Assembly: GCF_001426085.1 (NCBI RefSeq)
Contig: NZ_LMRR01000010.1
Location: forward strand, 123,328-187,327
Reading direction: 5' to 3'
DNA length: 64,000 bases
DNA from: Rhodococcus sp. Leaf278
GTDB lineage: Bacteria > Actinomycetota > Actinomycetes > Mycobacteriales > Mycobacteriaceae
In this document: positions 57,627 through 64,000 of the stretch, one piece after another
Position numbering within the stretch: the first letter of the stretch is position 1
Layout: each line of letters starts with the position of its first letter
Translations under genes and position numbers: made by a program
The notes under the pieces: model-generated
Seen by the model: the letters and a program-made list of their open reading frames with translations, nothing else
Databases searched by the model: none
What the model was told of the DNA's origin: nothing

Positions 57627-57628
57627 TG

Positions 57629-58375
57629 TCAAGCTCCTCGGTTGTGTTCGGACGAGTCGGGGTGGGGATGTGAATGCGGTTCGGGAGTGGAGCCTGCGGA
57701 ATGACCCTTGGGCTCGGGAGTGGAGCCTGCGGAATGACCCTTGGGCGCGGGAGTGGAGCCTGCGGAATGACCCTTGGGCTCGGGAAGTCCTGCGCGGAGT
57801 TGGTCGAAGGCGTCTTCGATCAGGGCCCTCGGTGTCGACGCACCGGCGGGGTCGGTGATCCAGATGTTCAGTGCGGACGTCACGGCACCACCGACGGCCA
57901 TTTGCAGCAGGTTCGGGTACAGGTCGGTGTCGATGCCTGTTCCGGTCCGCTCGGCAATGGCCTCGCCGAGTTTGCGGGTCAGCGCGTGGTGCATTTCGAG
58001 TTTCCGGGCCATCAATGCGGGGTTGGCCTCGATGAGGCGGGCCGCAGCGAAGGTGTCCTCCAAGTCCCTGCCGGGATCGGAGACAAGGTTGACTGCTATG
58101 TGCCGCAACGAATCCCAGATCGGCTCCGTCGCCGGCCGAGCGCGCAGGAGCTCGACCCATTCGAGGGCCGAAACCTCGATGTGGTGCAGAACCGCTTCTT
58201 CTTTGTTGGAGAAGTAGTTGTGGAACGTACGGGTGGACACTCCCGCCTCGTGCGCAATCGCGTCGGCGGTGACCGCATCGAAGCCGTGCAGCTTTCCCAG
58301 ACGTACGGCCGCCAGACCGAGAGCGTCGCGGGTAGCGGCCTTCTTGAGATCACGAAGGCCCGTCGGGGAAGTCAC
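57629..58375 (-). CDS. TetR-family transcriptional regulator with repeat tail
   Basis: A 248-aa repressor. The helix-turn-helix is VTADAIAHEAGVSTRTFHNYFSNKEEAVLHHI; the ligand domain follows to about residue 200. The tail is unusual: three 11-aa repeats of the type PEPKGHSAGST, then a histidine-rich end (PHSHPHPDSSEHNRGA), perhaps metal-binding. GTG at 58375 is chosen because a pair of operator palindromes occupies 58392-58433. It is first in an operon with the MMPL transporter. Confidence 0.9.
   Translation of the reverse strand: MTSPTGLRDLKKAATRDALGLAAVRLGKLHGFDAVTADAIAHEAGVSTRTFHNYFSNKEEAVLHHIEVSALEWVELLRARPATEPIWDSLRHIAVNLVSDPGRDLEDTFAAARLIEANPALMARKLEMHHALTRKLGEAIAERTGTGIDTDLYPNLLQMAVGGAVTSALNIWITDPAGASTPRALIEDAFDQLRAGLPEPKGHSAGSTPAPKGHSAGSTPEPKGHSAGSTPEPHSHPHPDSSEHNRGA
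57683..57781. repeat. Three tandem 33-bp repeats
   Basis: Three near-identical 33-base units (starts at 57683, 57716 and 57749; one base differs in the third) encode the PKGHSAGST-type repeats at the TetR C-terminus. The near-perfect identity suggests recent slippage and possible length variation. Confidence 0.9.
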
Positions 58376-58391
58376 GATTACCAACGTACGG

Positions 58392-58433
58392 AACTTGCAC
58401 GGTTCTGCAAGTTTGCAGAGACGTGCAAACTTG
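58392..58433. promoter_or_regulatory. Double TetR operator
   Basis: Two overlapping perfect palindromes. AACTTGCA-CGGTTC-TGCAAGTT occupies 58392-58413, and CAAGTTTGCA-GAGACG-TGCAAACTTG occupies 58408-58433. Both have six-base centres and share the half-site TGCAAGTT. They lie 17 bases before the tetR-type GTG, so two dimers could bind and shut off the tetR-MMPL operon. Autoregulation is inferred from position. Confidence 0.85.
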
Positions 58434-58470
58434 TCGACCTCGCCACACATTGCCCTCGGTGTGACTCAGG

Positions 58471-58929
58471 TCATCGACGCGCCCATGCCGTCGGCTCGCT
58501 GACCAGCTCTTTCACAAATCCGGGCAGATCGTCGTCCACGATGTCGGCGAGCGACACCGCCTCGAGCACCGCGCGCAGATTGACGCGCACCGCCAACCAC
58601 ACCCGGGTGAGCGGCTCGGCCGGGCCGGCGTACTCGGCATCCTCGGGCCGTTGACCACGCACCGACGCCAGCGGCCCCTCGACGGCCCTGATCACATCGG
58701 CAACAGAAATGTCCGACGCCTCGCGCGCCAACCAATAGCCGCCGTCGGGCCCCCGCCTGCTGCAGACGAGGTCCGCGCGACGCAGATCCGACAGCACCGA
58801 CTCGAGGAACTTGTGCGGAATACCTTGCGCGGTGGCCAACGCCTCGGCTTTCGCAGGGCCCTGTCCGCCGACCGCTGCCAGTTCGATGAGCGTCCGCACT
58901 GCATAGTCAGCTTTGGCCGTGATGTGCAC
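58471..58929 (-). CDS. Rrf2-family transcriptional regulator
   Basis: A 152-aa winged-helix protein: HITAKADYAVRTLIELAA, EALATAQGIPHKFLESVLSDLRRADLVCSRRGPDGGYWLARE, and VIRAVEGPLA are standard Rrf2. The three-cysteine Fe-S site of IscR/NsrR is absent; a single Cys is in the wing. GTG at 58929 has AGGA seven bases upstream. An inverted repeat, TTCCTA-N9-TAGGAA, lies at its start. No target gene is evident beyond itself. Confidence 0.92.
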   Translation of the reverse strand: MHITAKADYAVRTLIELAAVGGQGPAKAEALATAQGIPHKFLESVLSDLRRADLVCSRRGPDGGYWLAREASDISVADVIRAVEGPLASVRGQRPEDAEYAGPAEPLTRVWLAVRVNLRAVLEAVSLADIVDDDLPGFVKELVSEPTAWARR

Positions 58930-58935
58930 CGTCAA

Positions 58936-58956
58936 TTCCTATCATTTCGGTAGGAA
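58936..58956. promoter_or_regulatory. Inverted repeat at the Rrf2 gene start
   Basis: TTCCTA-TCATTTCGG-TAGGAA, a 6-bp repeat with a nine-base centre and AT-rich flanks, covering the ribosome-binding region of the Rrf2 gene. It is suited to an autoregulatory site. It could instead control the SOUL-type gene on its other side, but that gene runs towards it. Confidence 0.45.
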
Positions 58957-58975
58957 ATTAGCGAGCAGTTGCCCG

Positions 58976-59611
58976 TCAGGAACCCTCCGCTACCACCACG
59001 ACCACCTCGTTGCGACGCAGCGGCGCCAAGGTCCAGGGCGGATCGTAGAACCAGGTCATCGGCTCACCCAGCATCTCGATGTTGTGCGCGCGCAACGCTT
59101 CGGTCAACGCCGCCATCTGCGGTTCGACGTTGTCCCGGCCCCGCCCACCGCTGAACCGCAGCACTGCAACCGTCTCCGCCGGAACCTCCGTCAACGTCAC
59201 GCGGTCGTCGTTCGGCTTGGGCAGCGTGTCCATCGTCCATTTCGACGGCATGAAGAACCGGACAACCCAACCCTCGCTGCCGGGCGTGCTCGACACGGGG
59301 GCCGTCATCGCGATCTTCTGCGAGCCTGCGGACGACTGACTGACGGGAGCGGTCATCGCGACCTTTTGCTTGCCGCCGTTTCCACCGAAAATGTACCGGG
59401 CCAGGCGGCGGAAACCCTCCTGGCGTGCCTCGTCCTCATCTGCGTCGACAGTGGTCTGAGCTGCAATGCGTGGTTCGTAACGACGGATCTCCACCGCATC
59501 GGTCAGTCGCCGGCTCGTGTGCGGCGGCTCCTCGGTGCCGACCCGAATTCCGACGACGCCCAGCACGGACTCCCCCACCTGCCCGATCGTGGACGTGATC
59601 TTCTCCAGCAT
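58976..59611 (-). CDS. SOUL-family haem-binding protein
   Basis: A 211-aa SOUL/HBP-family protein. The tell-tale repeats KVAMTAPVSQ and KIAMTAPVSS, the VEIRRYEPRIAAQTTV opening, RFFMPSKWTMDTLPKPND and the closing WFYDPPWTLAPLRRNEVVV are all present. Family members bind haem or porphyrin; no signal peptide is visible, so it is probably cytoplasmic. It runs in the same direction as the Rrf2 gene, 46 bases upstream of it. Confidence 0.92.
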   Translation of the reverse strand: MLEKITSTIGQVGESVLGVVGIRVGTEEPPHTSRRLTDAVEIRRYEPRIAAQTTVDADEDEARQEGFRRLARYIFGGNGGKQKVAMTAPVSQSSAGSQKIAMTAPVSSTPGSEGWVVRFFMPSKWTMDTLPKPNDDRVTLTEVPAETVAVLRFSGGRGRDNVEPQMAALTEALRAHNIEMLGEPMTWFYDPPWTLAPLRRNEVVVVVAEGS

Positions 59612-59720
59612 GTCCGACTCCCTCTCTCTGCGATAGGTGCGCCCACTCCACGGTACGAGCTGTAGGAAAAGGCGACCGGCCGCGTTACACTTGCCCTCTC
59701 ACTGTCACGCGGGAGGTTCG

Positions 59721-60626
59721 ATGAACGAGTGGATCGGTGCGGCATGGAATGCACTGCCCGAGCCGCTGCGCGATCCCGTCGCGCTGGCCATCCCCGCGTT
59801 CGCGCTGCTGCTGACGATCGAATGGATCGCCGCCGCGAAACTCGAGGACGGTGAACGCGGCGGTTACTCCGGCAGGGACGCGCGGGCCAGCCTGAGCATG
59901 GGCTTGGTGTCGATCGCGACCACCACGGCATGGAAGGCGCTGGCACTGGTCGGCTACACGGCCGTCTATGTCTACGTCGCGCCGTGGCACCTCCCCGCCG
60001 ACGCCTGGTACACCTGGGTGATTCTGATCCTGGGCGTCGACCTGCTGTTCTACGGGTATCACCGCATCGCGCATCGAACTCGTATCATCTGGGCGACGCA
60101 TCAGTCCCACCATTCGAGCGAGTACTTCAACTTCGCTGCGGCGCTTCGACAGAAGTGGAACAACAGCGGCGAGGTCATCATGTGGCTGCCGCTCCCCCTG
60201 CTCGGAATGCCGCCGTGGATGGTGTTCGTCGGGTTCTCGATCAACCTCGTCTACCAATTCTGGGTGCACACCGAGCGCATCGACAGGCTGCCGCGTCCGT
60301 TCGAGTTCGTCTTCAACACACCCTCGCACCACCGCGTTCATCACGGCCGCGATCCGCAGTATCTCGACAAGAACTACGGCGGCATCCTCATCGTCTGGGA
60401 TCGCCTGTTCGGCAGCTACGCCGAGGAGGTCGAGCGGCCGAACTACGGATTGACCAAGCCTGTCGACACGTTCAACATCTGGACCCTCCAGACACACGAA
60501 TACCGCAACATCGCACGGGATGTCGCGGCTTCGCGGTCATGGAAGGAACGCGTCGGATACCTCGTCGGGCCGCCGGGCTGGACGCCGACCGAACCGCGAG
60601 AACGCGCTACTGCCGATTCAGATTGA
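59721..60626 (+). CDS. Sterol desaturase / fatty acid hydroxylase family protein
   Basis: A 301-aa membrane di-iron enzyme. The histidine boxes are HRIAH, HQSHHSSEYFN and HHRVHHGRDPQYLDKNYGG, in the order and spacing of the fatty acid hydroxylase superfamily, between four or more helices. It probably hydroxylates or desaturates a lipid. GGGAGG four bases before the ATG at 59721 fixes the start. Its 3' end overlaps the convergent YceI gene by 20 bases. Confidence 0.92.
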   Translation: MNEWIGAAWNALPEPLRDPVALAIPAFALLLTIEWIAAAKLEDGERGGYSGRDARASLSMGLVSIATTTAWKALALVGYTAVYVYVAPWHLPADAWYTWVILILGVDLLFYGYHRIAHRTRIIWATHQSHHSSEYFNFAAALRQKWNNSGEVIMWLPLPLLGMPPWMVFVGFSINLVYQFWVHTERIDRLPRPFEFVFNTPSHHRVHHGRDPQYLDKNYGGILIVWDRLFGSYAEEVERPNYGLTKPVDTFNIWTLQTHEYRNIARDVAASRSWKERVGYLVGPPGWTPTEPRERATADSD

Positions 60627-61296
60627 TCAGGAAATCGATGGTCCCGGACGGATCCACCGTGACGAAGCCGAGCGATGGCGGCTCGATCTCGTAGTCGGTC
60701 CACGTCGTCGGAATGGCACCCGACGCGATGAGGGTGTCCCCGGACAGGAGCACCTCCATCTCGACCGAGACCGGACGTGTCTGATCCTTGAGCGTCAATG
60801 TGCCCTCGGCCGTGACGGTTTCGGTGGTGCCGTCCTTGGGCAGATCCGACAGGTCGATCGGTGAGTCGATCGAGAAGGTTGCCGTCGGATAGGTGGCGGT
60901 GTCGAAGATGTTGCCGCGGAATTGGCTGTCGCGACGGTCGCTGTCAGTGCTGATCGAGTTCGTCAGGACCACGATCTGCCCGTCGGTCAGACTGTCGTCG
61001 GCGATGGTCACATTGCCGGCTACCTCGGTCGTCGATCCGACCACCGTCACATCGGACCCATTGAGCAATTCGTCGACGGTATAGCCCGCGGCCGTGGTGT
61101 TGGTCTCGTCACCCGGGGTGACGATCCACCGTCCGTTGATGTCCACGACGGTGGCCGCTTGGGCACCGGACGTGGATACCGTCGCTGCCGGTGCGTCGCC
61201 TTCCTGCAACGAGGCGTAGATCTTGGGGCCGAAGTAGAGCCCGAGCGCTACGAGCACAACGACAACCACGCCTACGATCCACCATTTCTTGGTCAT
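60607..61296 (-). CDS. YceI-family protein, membrane-anchored
   Basis: A 229-aa protein with an N-terminal anchor (KKWWIVGVVVVVLVALGLYFG) and a secreted lipocalin-like YceI barrel: GRWIVTPGDETNTTAAGYTV, DSQFRGNIFDTATYPTATFSIDSPIDL, GTLTLKDQTRPVSVEMEVLL. YceI barrels bind polyisoprenoids or fatty amides. ATG at 61296 immediately before the anchor is chosen; two earlier ATGs are in frame and would extend it by 11 or 18 residues. Confidence 0.9.
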   Translation of the reverse strand: MTKKWWIVGVVVVVLVALGLYFGPKIYASLQEGDAPAATVSTSGAQAATVVDINGRWIVTPGDETNTTAAGYTVDELLNGSDVTVVGSTTEVAGNVTIADDSLTDGQIVVLTNSISTDSDRRDSQFRGNIFDTATYPTATFSIDSPIDLSDLPKDGTTETVTAEGTLTLKDQTRPVSVEMEVLLSGDTLIASGAIPTTWTDYEIEPPSLGFVTVDPSGTIDFLINLNRQ

Positions 61297-61407
61297 GACT
61301 GCTGATGGTAGTTGCAGCTTCAAGCCCATGGGGGATGAGAGACCTGGCAACTGCCTGAGAGTTTTGTCCGTTTACCCCGTGCGCACGTGTCGGTGCCGAC
61401 AGGCACA

Positions 61408-62427
61408 ATGGACCGCATGGATCCGGTGGAGGCACTTCGAGAGATCGGATACTGGCTCGAGCGGTCACGCTCGGACACCCATCGCGTCAAGGCGTATCGC
61501 CGAGCCGCGGATGTCGTCGAATCCCTCAGTGTTGCACAGCGATCCGAGCACGAGAAGGCAGACAGCTGGTCCTCACTGGCCGGCATCGGAGCCAAGACCT
61601 CGCTGATCATTCGTCAGGCTCTGACGCAGGACGTCCCGGATTATCTCGCCGAGCAGAGAAACGCTGCCGAACCCATCGGCAACAACGACCTTCGCGCCGC
61701 GCTTAAAGGTGATCTGCACACCCATTCCAATTGGTCCGACGGCGGTAGCCCCATCGAAGAGATGATGCGCACCGCTGCCCGGCTGGGCCACGAATACTGC
61801 GCCCTCACCGATCATTCCCCGCGCCTCAAGGTTGCGAACGGCCTCACCGCCGAGCGTCTGCGCGCCCAACTCGACATCGTCGCCGAGTTGAACGAACGTC
61901 TCACACCGTTCCGCATCCTCACCGGGATAGAGGTCGACATCCTGGACGACGGGTCACTCGACCAGGACGAGGGACTGCTCGCCGAACTTGACGTAGTGGT
62001 GGCGAGCGTCCACTCGAATCTGCGCGCCGACTCGAAGGCGATGACCAAGCGCATGGTCACCGCCATCGCGAACCCGCACGTCGACGTCCTCGGCCACTGC
62101 ACCGGGCGGCTCGTCGAGGGCGGTCGCGGCACCAGACCCGAATCGACGTTCGACGCACCCGTGGTCTTCGAGGGCTGCCGACAATTCGGTACCGCGGTGG
62201 AGATCAACGCCAGGCCAGAACGACAGGATCCACCCGAGCGCCTCATCGACATCGCCCTCGAACGCGAGTGCCTGTTCTCCATCGACACCGATGCGCACGC
62301 ACCCGGCCAACTCGACTGGCAGGGGTACGGCTGTATCCGCGCCGAGGCCCGCGGTGTGCCCGCGGAGCGAGTGATCAACACCTGGCCGCTCGACGACCTG
62401 CTCGATTGGACGGCACAACGCGCGTGA
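61408..62427 (+). CDS. PHP-domain protein, PolX-like
   Basis: About 339 aa. The N-terminal 75 residues are a helical, helix-hairpin-helix segment (SSLAGIGAKTSLIIRQAL) like that in PolX. The PHP phosphoesterase follows with GDLHTHSNWSDG, YCALTDHSP, VVASVHSNL, VLGHCTGR and FSIDTDAHAP, supplying the metal ligands. The polymerase palm is absent, so it may be a stand-alone nuclease or phosphatase. ATG 61408 is used (AGG five bases upstream); ATG 61417 and GTG 61387 are possible. Confidence 0.88.
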   Translation: MDRMDPVEALREIGYWLERSRSDTHRVKAYRRAADVVESLSVAQRSEHEKADSWSSLAGIGAKTSLIIRQALTQDVPDYLAEQRNAAEPIGNNDLRAALKGDLHTHSNWSDGGSPIEEMMRTAARLGHEYCALTDHSPRLKVANGLTAERLRAQLDIVAELNERLTPFRILTGIEVDILDDGSLDQDEGLLAELDVVVASVHSNLRADSKAMTKRMVTAIANPHVDVLGHCTGRLVEGGRGTRPESTFDAPVVFEGCRQFGTAVEINARPERQDPPERLIDIALERECLFSIDTDAHAPGQLDWQGYGCIRAEARGVPAERVINTWPLDDLLDWTAQRA

Positions 62428-63338
62428 ACCGTCGTCACTTCCTCTCCGGCGTGCTCGCGGTGACACTGGTCGGCTGCAGCTCCACCGACACCGACTCCTC
62501 GCCGAGCACTGCCGAGACGTATTCTGCTGCGCTGCAACCAGTCTCGGGCCCGGCTGGCAACCCTGTCCGAGTGAAGTACGGATACCAGCCGGACAACATC
62601 GGCGATCTGTACCTGCCCGACAACATCGCCACCTCACTCCCTGTCGTGGTGATGATTCACGGCGGCGGATGGCAGGAAGACCTCGACCTGTCGTACTTCC
62701 AACAGATGTCGACAGCCATCGCAAACGAAGGCATCGCCGTCTGGAACGTCGAGTATCGGCGTGGCCCGGACAACTGGGCCAACACTCTCTCCGACGTCGA
62801 CGACGCCACCGAGGCTTTGGCAACCGTCGTACAGGACGCAGCCGGCGGGAGGCTCGATCTCGATCGCGTCCACATCGCCGGACACTCCGCCGGCGGGCAG
62901 CTCGCCGCCTGGGTGGCCGCTCGACACCTGATGCCCGTCGACGCGCCGGGGGCGGAACCGAAGGTCAAGCCGCGTAGCGCCACCATCATGGCCGGCGTAT
63001 TCGACATGAAGCGGGCAGCCACACTCGGCAACGACAAATTCGTCCCGGTCTTCCTCGGCGGCATGCCGAACGAGGTACCCGGCCGCTACAAAATCGCTTC
63101 GCCCATCGAATATCTCCCCCTCGACGTTCCGCTGACTGCACTGCACGGTGATGCCGATCAGACAGTGTCGGTCAATCAGAGCCGCGTCTACGTCGATGCA
63201 GCGACCAAGGCGGGCAGCACCGACACCGAACTCGTCGTACTGCCCGGAGCCGGACACGGCGCGTTCCTCGACCCGAAGAACCGCGCCTGGTCGACGGCAT
63301 TGAGCACCATCACCGGACGTGCGCAGACCCTGCTCTGA
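62424..63338 (+). CDS. Alpha/beta hydrolase lipoprotein
   Basis: A 304-aa exported hydrolase. The start NRRHFLSGVLAVTLVGCSS is a combined twin-arginine and lipobox signal. The hydrolase core has the oxyanion HGGGWQED, nucleophile GHSAGGQLAAWVA, acid in HGDADQTV and PGAGHGAFLD, typical of carboxylesterase/arylformamidase-like enzymes. GTG at 62424 overlaps the PHP gene stop as GTGA. It could hydrolyse an ester or formamide outside the membrane. It is not near kynA, so a kynurenine formamidase role is not supported. Confidence 0.88.
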   Translation: MNRRHFLSGVLAVTLVGCSSTDTDSSPSTAETYSAALQPVSGPAGNPVRVKYGYQPDNIGDLYLPDNIATSLPVVVMIHGGGWQEDLDLSYFQQMSTAIANEGIAVWNVEYRRGPDNWANTLSDVDDATEALATVVQDAAGGRLDLDRVHIAGHSAGGQLAAWVAARHLMPVDAPGAEPKVKPRSATIMAGVFDMKRAATLGNDKFVPVFLGGMPNEVPGRYKIASPIEYLPLDVPLTALHGDADQTVSVNQSRVYVDAATKAGSTDTELVVLPGAGHGAFLDPKNRAWSTALSTITGRAQTLL

Positions 63339-63359
63339 CTCGGGTGGTACACAGTTGCG

Positions 63360-63815
63360 ATGAAACGAAAGATCGCGACCGGATTCATCGGGTTCATCGT
63401 GGCCGTATCGATCGCCGGCTGCAGTGACGACGCGACGACCGATGCCGCGTCGACCACGTCCGCTGCCGCCGGCACGACCACGTCTGCTGCGGCCTCCACA
63501 ACCGTCCCCGCCAGCACCACGGCCGACGCACCTGTCCCGGCCCCTGCCGACACACCGGTTCCCGAGGCTCCGCCTGCCGCTGAACCCGAAGCCCCAACCT
63601 CGGGCGTCACCGGCGAAGCGCTGTACCAGCAGACCTGTACGCAATTCATACCGTCGATCGACGCACTCGAGCAGACCGGAATCTCCGATCGCGCCAAGTC
63701 GGTCGAGGGTCTGCGCACCGAAATGACCACCGCGCCGAGTTGGAACACCGTGCCGCCCGCTGATCAGAACGAAATTCTGCGCGGACTCGACGCCGCCGGT
63801 GCGGGGCAGTGCTGA
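63360..63815 (+). CDS. Small Ala/Thr-rich lipoprotein
   Basis: A 151-aa lipoprotein with signal GFIGFIVAVSIAGCS (lipobox IAGC). A linker of about 75 residues rich in alanine, threonine, serine and proline follows. The C-terminal 60 residues (EALYQQTCTQFIPSIDALEQTG to GLDAAGAGQC) contain two cysteines that may form a disulfide. No family is recognised. It is 21 bases after the alpha/beta hydrolase and probably in its operon. Confidence 0.8.
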   Translation: MKRKIATGFIGFIVAVSIAGCSDDATTDAASTTSAAAGTTTSAAASTTVPASTTADAPVPAPADTPVPEAPPAAEPEAPTSGVTGEALYQQTCTQFIPSIDALEQTGISDRAKSVEGLRTEMTTAPSWNTVPPADQNEILRGLDAAGAGQC

Positions 63816-63864
63816 GCGTCTGAGTCGCTGCCTGCCCCAGCGATCCCGCCGGCCCGACGATCCC

Positions 63865-63884
63865 GCAAACGCGCGCGCGTTTGC
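63865..63884. terminator. 20-bp perfect palindrome, possible terminator
   Basis: GCAAACGCGCGCGCGTTTGC is fully self-complementary and begins 50 bases after the last lipoprotein gene. As RNA it could fold into a hairpin with a tight loop and end transcription, or as DNA it could be a protein-binding site. There is no T-run. Confidence 0.45.
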
Positions 63885-63913
63885 CAAGTGCGCGCGAAAT
63901 ACGGTAGTTGTCA

Positions 63914-63930
63914 ACCTGTCTGAGACAGGT
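63914..63930. repeat. Inverted repeat near the window end
   Basis: ACCTGTC-TGA-GACAGGT, a perfect 7-bp inverted repeat, followed by GGTGGATGTTGATTCC. The sequence to the window end has no gene and a different texture from the lipoprotein. It may be the edge of an insertion sequence or the promoter of a gene outside the window. Confidence 0.35.
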
Positions 63931-64000
63931 GGATGTTGATTCCGGTCGGTGTTGGTAACGATGGTGCGGTGGGTTGGGCCCGGAATCGTTCGGGGTGGGC

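Noticed and set aside
58385..58450. Longer tetR start (25 extra residues)
   Set aside because: The extension would be encoded by the double palindrome itself and is cysteine/lysine-rich; GTG 58375 gives a normal TetR N-terminus.
61297..61400. Glycine-riboswitch-like string (minus strand AAAACTCTCAGGCA) upstream of yceI
   Set aside because: Only the 3' consensus string is present; the GAAGGGGCAA-type core and pairing stems are not visible, and the downstream gene is not glycine related.
62424..63338. Alpha/beta hydrolase as the missing kynurenine formamidase
   Set aside because: It has an export lipoprotein signal and is 23 kb from kynA-kynU in an unrelated operon.

Overview
This is a GC-rich actinobacterial chromosome segment, most likely Rhodococcus or a close relative in the Mycobacteriales. 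The evidence is a mycothiol-reductase-type DsbA protein, an Arr rifampicin ADP-ribosyltransferase with its rifamycin-associated promoter element, frequent GTG starts with ATGA or GTGA overlaps, MMPL and proline-rich membrane proteins, and the gene families present. About 63 protein genes, two pseudogene remnants and a dozen regulatory or repeat elements can be supported. I saw no rRNA, tRNA or CRISPR array.

Layout. 0-2.8 kb: oxidoreductases, an alpha/beta hydrolase and arr. 2.8-10.3 kb: a coherent block of methyltransferase, MerA-like flavoprotein, CDP-alcohol phosphatidyltransferase, TVP38/VTT membrane protein and a four-gene YnjBCD-type ABC importer. The same families cluster in E. coli (ydjXYZ-ynjABCDEF) with no settled function, so this is the best candidate for an undescribed system. 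10.3-14.1 kb: an apparent defence-type island with a HEPN-like gene, a 477-aa unknown with a probable frameshift, the C-terminal remnant of a DUF3732 ATPase and a possible nuclease. 14.1-22.5 kb: a co-oriented run of PuuE-like deacetylase, malic enzyme, fumarase, an active-site-deficient SDR, a SnoaL lipoprotein, a small membrane protein and a LysR regulator, with a divergent FAD oxidase. 22.5-26.4 kb: a GGDEF remnant, a Tat-exported ferritin-like protein, a radical SAM protein and a haloacid dehalogenase.

26.4-33.9 kb: an aromatic catabolic cluster of GntR regulator, MHS transporter, FAH-family hydrolase, MhpA-like hydroxylase, MhpB-like extradiol dioxygenase, SnoaL-cupin fusion and quinone reductase. 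33.9-36.6 kb: gluQ, a proline-rich membrane protein and yhhQ; with tgt at 50-51.5 kb these give three queuosine-related genes. 36.6-39.5 kb: kynA-kynU with a PaaX-type regulator. 39.5-43.6 kb: a MerR/NmrA divergent pair with a clear MerR-type promoter, a BlaI/M56 pair, and a VIT1/DUF2231 pair. 43.7-49.5 kb: a C-A-T-C NRPS behind a PIN-domain module. A 15-bp inverted repeat occurs both upstream of the NRPS and upstream of the DUF2231-VIT1 operon.

49.6-64 kb: a PNPOx-fold protein, tgt, a TetR-MMPL-ABC heterodimer export locus with a double TetR operator, an Rrf2 regulator, a SOUL haem protein, a sterol-desaturase-family protein, YceI, a PolX-like PHP protein, an alpha/beta hydrolase lipoprotein and a short alanine/threonine-rich lipoprotein. 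The last 180 bases hold two strong palindromes and no gene.
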